NCBI RefSeq assembly: GCF_030149425.1
Contig: NZ_JASBRQ010000010.1
Span: 62,001-126,000 of the forward strand
Reading direction: 5' to 3'
Length of the DNA: 64,000 nucleotides
Source of the DNA: Maricaulis sp.
GTDB lineage: Bacteria; Pseudomonadota; Alphaproteobacteria; Caulobacterales; Maricaulaceae
Made by a program: the position numbers and the translations under genes. The notes below the pieces were generated by a model that ran no database searches, was not told the origin of the DNA, and saw nothing but the letters and a program-made list of their open reading frames with translations. Below are positions 59,312-64,000 of the stretch, one piece after another (position 1 is the stretch's first letter; each line of letters begins with the position of its first letter).

Positions 59312-60249
59312 TATTCGCCCTCCATCCCGACCGGCAGGACCTCGAACATGTCAGCCGGGGTGACGACCAGGTCCCAGCCCAGTTTGAGGCAGACCGCGAG
59401 CACCATGGCGGCGAGCAGGGCGCGCAGCTCCTCGGCCTTCACATGGCGGCCGGCGCGGGCGCCGAACTGGGCCCCGATGACGCCGCCCACGGTCAGCAGC
59501 ATGGCCAGGACGATATCAACGGTCTGGTTCTGCGTCGCCTGCAGGAAAGTGGTCAGGGCGGTGACAAAAAGGATCTGGAACAGCGAGGTGCCCACCACGA
59601 CATTGGTCGGCATGCGCAGGATGTAGATCATGGCCGGAACCATGACGAAGCCACCGCCCACCCCCATGATCGCGGCCAGCGTGCCGACGAAAAACCCGAT
59701 GGCAACGGGCGGGATGACGGAGATGTAGAGCCCTGAGCGCGGGAAGCGCATCTTGAAGGGCAGGGTGTCGATCCAGCCGCGTTTCTTGCGCTTGCCCATA
59801 CCGCCTTCACGACGGGCCTCGGGCTGGCGGCTGCGCATGATGGTGCGCGCGCTCTCATACATCATCAGCCCGCCAATCGTGCCGAGAAAGCCGACATAGC
59901 AAAGCGAAATGATGAGATCGATCTGGCCGAGGCTGCGCAAAAAGGTGAAGAGCTGGACGCCGAATATCGACCCGGCTGAGCCGCCGGCGAGCAATAACAG
60001 CCCCATTTTCGGATCCAGCGTGCGTCGCCGCCAATGGGCCAGGGCGCCCGAAGCCGAGGAGGCGACAATCTGGTTGGCCTCGGTCGAGACCGCGACCGCC
60101 GGGGGGACGCCGATAAAGATCAGCAGCGGCGTCATCAGGAAGCCACCGCCAACGCCGAACATGCCGGACAGGAATCCGACCCCGGCGCCAAGTCCAAGCA
60201 ATAGAAAGATGTTCACCGAGAGTTCGGCGATCGGCAGATAGATCTGCAC
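59311..60249 (-). CDS. TauE/SafE family anion exporter
   Basis: A 312-residue membrane protein with eight helices in two repeats, the TauE/SafE (DUF81) layout. Each half carries the conserved G-x-G-G-G-F motif: SGMFGVGGGFLMTPLLIFIGVPP near the N-terminus and AIMGVGGGFVMVPAMIYILRMPT in the second half. A cytoplasmic loop is basic (KRKKRGW). Members export sulfite, sulfoacetate or similar anions. The coupled TIGR02186 gene follows immediately. No sulfur-metabolism genes are nearby, so the substrate is uncertain. Confidence 0.93.
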   Translation of the reverse strand: MQIYLPIAELSVNIFLLLGLGAGVGFLSGMFGVGGGFLMTPLLIFIGVPPAVAVSTEANQIVASSASGALAHWRRRTLDPKMGLLLLAGGSAGSIFGVQLFTFLRSLGQIDLIISLCYVGFLGTIGGLMMYESARTIMRSRQPEARREGGMGKRKKRGWIDTLPFKMRFPRSGLYISVIPPVAIGFFVGTLAAIMGVGGGFVMVPAMIYILRMPTNVVVGTSLFQILFVTALTTFLQATQNQTVDIVLAMLLTVGGVIGAQFGARAGRHVKAEELRALLAAMVLAVCLKLGWDLVVTPADMFEVLPVGMEGE

Positions 60250-60255
60250 CGGCCC

Positions 60256-63252
60256 CTAGCCCGACACGGCGCGCTCGAGCCGGTCCAGAAGAACCGCATC
60301 GACACGCCCGGTTCGGGGAAGGCCCTGAGCGGCTTCGAATGCCATGATGGCCTCACGCGTTTGCGCGCCGATCATGCCATCGATCGGGCCGGGTGTGTAA
60401 CCCAGAACTGAAAGAAATCCCTGAGCCCGCTCAACATCTTCGCTCGCGGCGCTGATTGTCCGGTCCCAGGGCTGGTTCTGATACAGGCCATTGGCCTCGG
60501 CATCGATCGGTCGCGGCGTAAAGCCGGCGGCGATGCCGCGCGCTTCGGTAACCGCCTCGGGCGGTAGCTGGGCCTGGAGCAGGCGGGCGCGTTCGGCCGC
60601 GGTCGGATCATTCTCGCTGGCCGAGATCAGGAACCAGGTAAAGGCGTCGGCCAGGGACAGCGGCACGCCCTGTCCGCTTTCAAACAGGAGCGCCAGGTTG
60701 AACTGGCTGTCGCGCAGACCCATCAGCGCGGCTTCCTGGAACCAGCGGGCTGCGGTTTCGAAATCGCGCGCCGTGCCGGTGCCGTAATAGTGCATCACGG
60801 CGAGATTATGCATGGCCCGGCGATGGCCGGCATTGGCGGCGCGCTCGGTCCAGCGACGCGCGGCCTCCAGGTCAATCTCGACACCTTCGCCGGTTTCCAG
60901 CAGCTTGGCGTAGCGGTATTGCGCTGCCGGCACGCCCTGTTCAGCGGAGGCCAGCAGCAAGGCCGCGGCCGAAGCAGCATCGCCGCCTTCGAGCAGTTGC
61001 AGGCCGAGCTGGTAGCGGGCCACGGCATTGCCGTCGAGCGCTGCGCTCTCCAGTGTGGTGCGGGTCGAGCGTTGCTGGGGCGGTGTCGACGTGCGGGCCG
61101 CCGGGGCCGGCTCTTCCCGGCGCGTTTCCGTGGCGGTTTCGCTGGTCGACGGCATGATCGTGGCGCCGGCATCGGCGACCATATTGCGGGGCGGCTCAGC
61201 CGGTGCGTCTGTGACTGTGCTGGCTTCGACCGGCACGGCGCTGGTCTGCGGTGGAGGCGAGGTTTCAGCCGCTGCGCCTTGTGTTGCTTGCGCCTGTCGC
61301 TGGGGTGCGGGGGCCGCAGGATCAGCCAGGCCGGCTTCGATCTGGGCCGCAAAATCGCGCCCGCCGCTGTCCGCGATGGTCTGCTGCGGATTGCCCTGAA
61401 TGGCATCCCAGACCAGGATCGTGCCCGCGCCGGCCAGCATGGTCAGGGCTACCAGGGGAATGGCGATCAGGGTTGCACGGCTGAAACGGCCGGACCGGTT
61501 CTCGCGCTCATAGGGCGAGGGCTGCGCCGTGCGGGTGCGTTCACGGGCGGCGGCGAGGAAATCACCATCAGCGCTCGCACCCTGGGCCGGCGTCATGGCC
61601 GGTTGGGTCAGAGTGTGTGCGGCCGGAGCAGGCTGGGGCTGGCGCATACGCGGCGCTGACGCTGCCTGAACTGAGGTCTGAACCGGGGCGGGCTGGGCCG
61701 GAGCAGCCGGTCCCGGCGCGGCCAGGAAGGGGTCGGTCTTGCCGGCGTCAAACTGGCTGGTGGGCACTTCCGCCTGCGGCGGCGGGCCAAGCGGACGGCT
61801 GATCTCCTCGGCCGCGACTTCAGTCGTGCCCTGCGGGACACTGGAGGTGCGGCGCGCCGGGCGGGAGGGCGTGCTGCCGCGCTGTTCAATCTTCTCCAAC
61901 CGGTCGGCCAGAGCCGTCATGGCGCGCTGGACCGGGCTGAGAGCGTCTTCGGTGTCAGCTTTGACCGCCTCGAGCTTTACCTGCACGCCGCCAAGCGCGG
62001 TTTCAATCCGCTGGACCGTACGTTCTTCGCTGTCGCGCAGGCGCTGGTCGAGCTCGGCTTCGCGCTCGGGCTGGGTCTTTTCAAAGCGCTCCAGCGCCTC
62101 GGTCATTTTCGACGTGGCCGCCTCGACCGCATGGGCCGATTGTTCCTCTGACCGGGAAATGCGCTCGGCCAGGGAGCGCCCCAGGCGGGTCACTTCCTCG
62201 CCCATGCGGCGCATATTCTCGCGGTTTTCCTGCCGCACCGTATCGATGCGCGAATTCAGAGCCTCTTCGGAGCGGCGGTCGCGGCGAGCCGTCTCGGCGC
62301 GGCGTTCGCTTTCACTCAGGCGCTGATCAATGGCCTGGGCCAGACGGGAAATCTCGTCACCGAGGCGGGACAGGCTGTCGGCCTGGCGGCGTTCGGTTTC
62401 GTCGATACGGCCGGTATTGGACGCCTGCTCGGATTTGATGTCGCCGATGATACGGGCGACGTCATCACTCATGCGATCGAAACGCCGCTCCAGTTCGACC
62501 GTGTCTGAGGAATTACGGGTTTCCAGGGCACGCAGGCGTTCATCAAGGCGGGCAAAGGCCGTTTCAAGCGTGCGGGTGGTGTCATTCGTGCCGCGCTCGG
62601 AATTTTCCACGCGCTGCGCAAATTCGGCCAGGCCATTGGCCCGGTGCTCCAGCGTTTCGAGCCGCTGGCGCTGATGCTCGGCTTCTGCCCGGGCCTCATC
62701 CTGCTCATGCAGCCGGGCGGCGATGTCGTTCTCGTGCTCATAGAGCCGGCGGGCGAGTTTCATCACGGCCGCCTCAACCGCCTTGGTATTGCCGCCGCTG
62801 CCGCTCTCCAGCTTGCTTTCCAGGCTGCGCAGCCGGTCTGCAATCGCGGCTTGCTGTCCGGCGAGGGATTTGGCGGTCTCGTCGCGCTCGGCCAGCTTGG
62901 CGCTTTGCTTCTCCGTCGAGCGCATCACCGAGCTGGCGAGCTGGTTGATGGCGCGGTCGAGATCGGACAGCGTTTTCGAAGATGCGGTTTCATTGTCCTG
63001 GATGCGCTGCGCCAGGCGGTTGATCATGGCGCGCAGCAGCCGGTCTTCCTCATCATTGGCAGCGCCGCCGGAAAAACCGGGGAATCCTTCCAGCGCATCG
63101 TCCCAGACCGGTTGGCCGGGCGTGCTGTCATCCATGATGACGCGATTGAGCCATTCGCCGAGCGTGACGCCTTCCTTGCGCGCAGCCGTCTTCGCCCGCG
63201 CACGTGCACGGGGGTCGATTCCTTTAACGCTCCAAGGCCCTCCAGCCGACAT
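60256..63252 (-). CDS. podJ: PodJ-like polar organizing protein
   Basis: A 998-residue polar localisation factor that in Caulobacter recruits PleC and pili/holdfast machinery to the new pole. The diagnostic N-terminus is GPWSVKGIDPRARARAKTAARKEGVTLGEWLN. Residues about 75-460 are coiled coil; a Pro/Ala/Gln-rich stretch runs to about 585. One membrane helix (LIAIPLVALTMLAGAGTIL, about 591-612) follows, then a periplasmic part with Sel1/TPR-like repeats (ARYQLGLQLLEGGDAASAA, AARRWTERAANAGH, about 735-890) and a C-terminal peptidoglycan-binding domain (GFLSVLGYTPGPIDGMIGAQTREAIMAFE). This domain order is that of PodJ. Regulation is suggested by CtrA- and CcrM-type sites upstream. Confidence 0.92.
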   Translation of the reverse strand: MSAGGPWSVKGIDPRARARAKTAARKEGVTLGEWLNRVIMDDSTPGQPVWDDALEGFPGFSGGAANDEEDRLLRAMINRLAQRIQDNETASSKTLSDLDRAINQLASSVMRSTEKQSAKLAERDETAKSLAGQQAAIADRLRSLESKLESGSGGNTKAVEAAVMKLARRLYEHENDIAARLHEQDEARAEAEHQRQRLETLEHRANGLAEFAQRVENSERGTNDTTRTLETAFARLDERLRALETRNSSDTVELERRFDRMSDDVARIIGDIKSEQASNTGRIDETERRQADSLSRLGDEISRLAQAIDQRLSESERRAETARRDRRSEEALNSRIDTVRQENRENMRRMGEEVTRLGRSLAERISRSEEQSAHAVEAATSKMTEALERFEKTQPEREAELDQRLRDSEERTVQRIETALGGVQVKLEAVKADTEDALSPVQRAMTALADRLEKIEQRGSTPSRPARRTSSVPQGTTEVAAEEISRPLGPPPQAEVPTSQFDAGKTDPFLAAPGPAAPAQPAPVQTSVQAASAPRMRQPQPAPAAHTLTQPAMTPAQGASADGDFLAAARERTRTAQPSPYERENRSGRFSRATLIAIPLVALTMLAGAGTILVWDAIQGNPQQTIADSGGRDFAAQIEAGLADPAAPAPQRQAQATQGAAAETSPPPQTSAVPVEASTVTDAPAEPPRNMVADAGATIMPSTSETATETRREEPAPAARTSTPPQQRSTRTTLESAALDGNAVARYQLGLQLLEGGDAASAAALLLASAEQGVPAAQYRYAKLLETGEGVEIDLEAARRWTERAANAGHRRAMHNLAVMHYYGTGTARDFETAARWFQEAALMGLRDSQFNLALLFESGQGVPLSLADAFTWFLISASENDPTAAERARLLQAQLPPEAVTEARGIAAGFTPRPIDAEANGLYQNQPWDRTISAASEDVERAQGFLSVLGYTPGPIDGMIGAQTREAIMAFEAAQGLPRTGRVDAVLLDRLERAVSG

Positions 63253-63254
63253 GC

Positions 63255-63423
63255 GAATCGCTCGCTCTGCTTATCCGTCCGACGCTATCGGGCGGTTAAT
63301 TTAGTGTAAACCAAGTGCCCACGCACAAGATGTGGTGTTTCCACACCCAAATTCATGAAACCGGCCGCGATGGCCGAAATCCTGAGTCTAGACAGGGCAT
63401 CGACTCGGTTAATGCGCCGTAAA
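63255..63423. promoter_or_regulatory. Upstream region of podJ with GANTC and near-consensus CtrA sites
   Basis: Three GANTC (CcrM) sites are seen: GAATC at 63255-63259, GAGTC at 63384-63388 and GACTC at 63402-63406. Two sequences are one base off the CtrA box TTAA-N7-TTAA: TTAA-TTTAGTG-TAAA at 63296-63310 and TTAA-TGCGCCG-TAAA at 63409-63423. With gcrA in the same window, this fits cell-cycle control of podJ as known in Caulobacter. Binding is inferred. Confidence 0.6.
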
Positions 63424-63440
63424 ATCTGTTGATAACTTCG

Positions 63441-64000
63441 TTAACCGTCTGCATCCGGAGCGAAGAAGTCCGGTGAAACGGCTCTCAGGCGCTGCTCCAG
63501 CGCCGCGGCGTCGCGCAAGGCGGTGTCGGCGGTCGCTGCGCGCAGCGACTGGGCGATGTCAAACAACAGCCAGGCGGTTTCAATATCGCCGCGGCTGGCG
63601 GCGAAGCGGCCCGCGTGCCAATAGGTCAGCGGGGCATGCGGGTCGAGCTCGGCGGCGCGGGCAAAGGCCTCAAGCGCCTGCACGTCATAGCGGTTGCCGC
63701 GCACGGCATAGGCTTGGGCGCTGAGCAGGTTGGCAGCTGCACCGGCGTGATCGCCGCGGGAGCGGTAAGGGGTGAGGGTGTCCAACATGGTTTCGGCATT
63801 GCCGAGGCCGCCATTCACCGCCGCGCTGAGGCGTTCAAACTCCTGATTGCCCAGACCCGAGGCCAGGCTACCGCTGGTCATGCGGCAGATTTCCGAGACC
63901 GATTCGCTGGGCGTACAGGCGCCGAAATGATGCGAGGCCTGGACCAGGCTGAGATAGCGCCCGGGCAGATCGCCGCCCTGGGCAAAATATTGCGCAAAAC
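63441..64000 (-). CDS. Exported TPR-like protein, partial (continues beyond window)
   Basis: The track lists 146 residues from an internal ATG at 63881. The same frame stays open through the window edge (translation reads FAQYFAQGGDLPGRYLSLVQASHHFGACTPSESVSEICRMTSG), so the true start lies outside. The visible C-terminal 186 residues are helical, with TPR-like pairs (AGAAANLLSAQAYAVRGN, ALEAFARAAELDPHAPLTYWHAGRFA). The two cysteines (GACTP, EICR) suggest an oxidising, periplasmic location. It lies upstream of podJ on the same strand, and its stop is 188 bases before the podJ start. Function unknown. Confidence 0.75.
   Translation of the reverse strand, partial: FAQYFAQGGDLPGRYLSLVQASHHFGACTPSESVSEICRMTSGSLASGLGNQEFERLSAAVNGGLGNAETMLDTLTPYRSRGDHAGAAANLLSAQAYAVRGNRYDVQALEAFARAAELDPHAPLTYWHAGRFAASRGDIETAWLLFDIAQSLRAATADTALRDAAALEQRLRAVSPDFFAPDADG

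Noticed and set aside
1-64000. Insertion sequences, prophage, CRISPR or rRNA
   Set aside because: No transposase, integrase, cas gene, regular spacer array or rRNA segment was seen in either strand.

Overview
The window reads as chromosomal DNA of a GC-rich, dimorphic alphaproteobacterium of the Caulobacterales, most likely a marine Maricaulis or Hyphomonadaceae-type organism. The evidence is a GcrA cell-cycle regulator, a PodJ-type polar organizer with GANTC (CcrM) and near-consensus CtrA sites upstream, a class I lysyl-tRNA synthetase, the gene order phoR-pstC-pstA-pstB-phoU-phoB, and alphaproteobacterial families throughout (double-length dCTP deaminase, TIGR02186 next to TauE, PdeM next to its DEXH helicase). 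No insertion sequence, prophage, CRISPR array or rRNA operon is visible. Genes are densely packed, often with 1-4 base overlaps.

Layout. 1-2.7 kb: a minus-strand tripartite efflux operon (outer-membrane factor, periplasmic adaptor, first codons of an inner-membrane pump that runs off the window). 3.0-10.2 kb: the phosphate-sensing and uptake operon, with a threefold Pho box between phoR and pstC and no pstS. 10.3-10.9 kb: gcrA, convergent to phoB across a shared terminator. 11.1-14.1 kb: ABC-2 permease, argD, hslO. 14.1-18.8 kb: a minus-strand run apaG-trkH-double methyltransferase-glycosyltransferase/CmcI fusion. 19-22.3 kb: dCTP deaminase, a secreted S9 peptidase and tRNA-Gly(CCC). 22.5-28.7 kb: a small cytosolic protein, a secreted two-repeat protein, a membrane glycosyltransferase, an exported DUF900-type hydrolase, a SixA-like phosphatase and a 1-Cys peroxiredoxin.

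28.8-31.4 kb: an exported helical-repeat protein with an HEXXH motif beside an AraC-type regulator. 31.5-34.1 kb: a tightly coupled operon of an exported amidohydrolase, three tiny membrane proteins and an XRE regulator. 34.1-38.3 kb: an exported protein of unknown function, then rtcB (RNA ligase) with an unknown small basic partner. rtcB is preceded by a strong same-strand terminator, two leader hairpins and about 250 bases of unexplained structured DNA. 38.3-44.9 kb: chemoreceptor, lysyl-tRNA synthetase, TonB-type outer-membrane protein and a second membrane protein/XRE pair. 45-54.8 kb: mostly small housekeeping or unknown genes (TPR protein, inactive-looking S24 regulator, DUF952-pyrD, MATE pump, DCC protein, two hotdog thioesterases, degenerate receiver protein, MscS channel). 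54.9-58.1 kb: DNA-repair helicase plus PdeM nuclease. 58.1-60.2 kb: DUF3429, TIGR02186 and TauE membrane proteins. 60.3-63.3 kb: podJ. The last gene is a TPR-like protein cut by the window edge.

The most interesting unexplained items are the RNA-rich region upstream of rtcB with its small partner gene, the amidohydrolase/membrane-protein/XRE operon (and its smaller analogue at 44 kb), the HEXXH protein, and the cell-cycle-type sites in front of podJ. All functional names come from reading the translated sequences; no database search was run.
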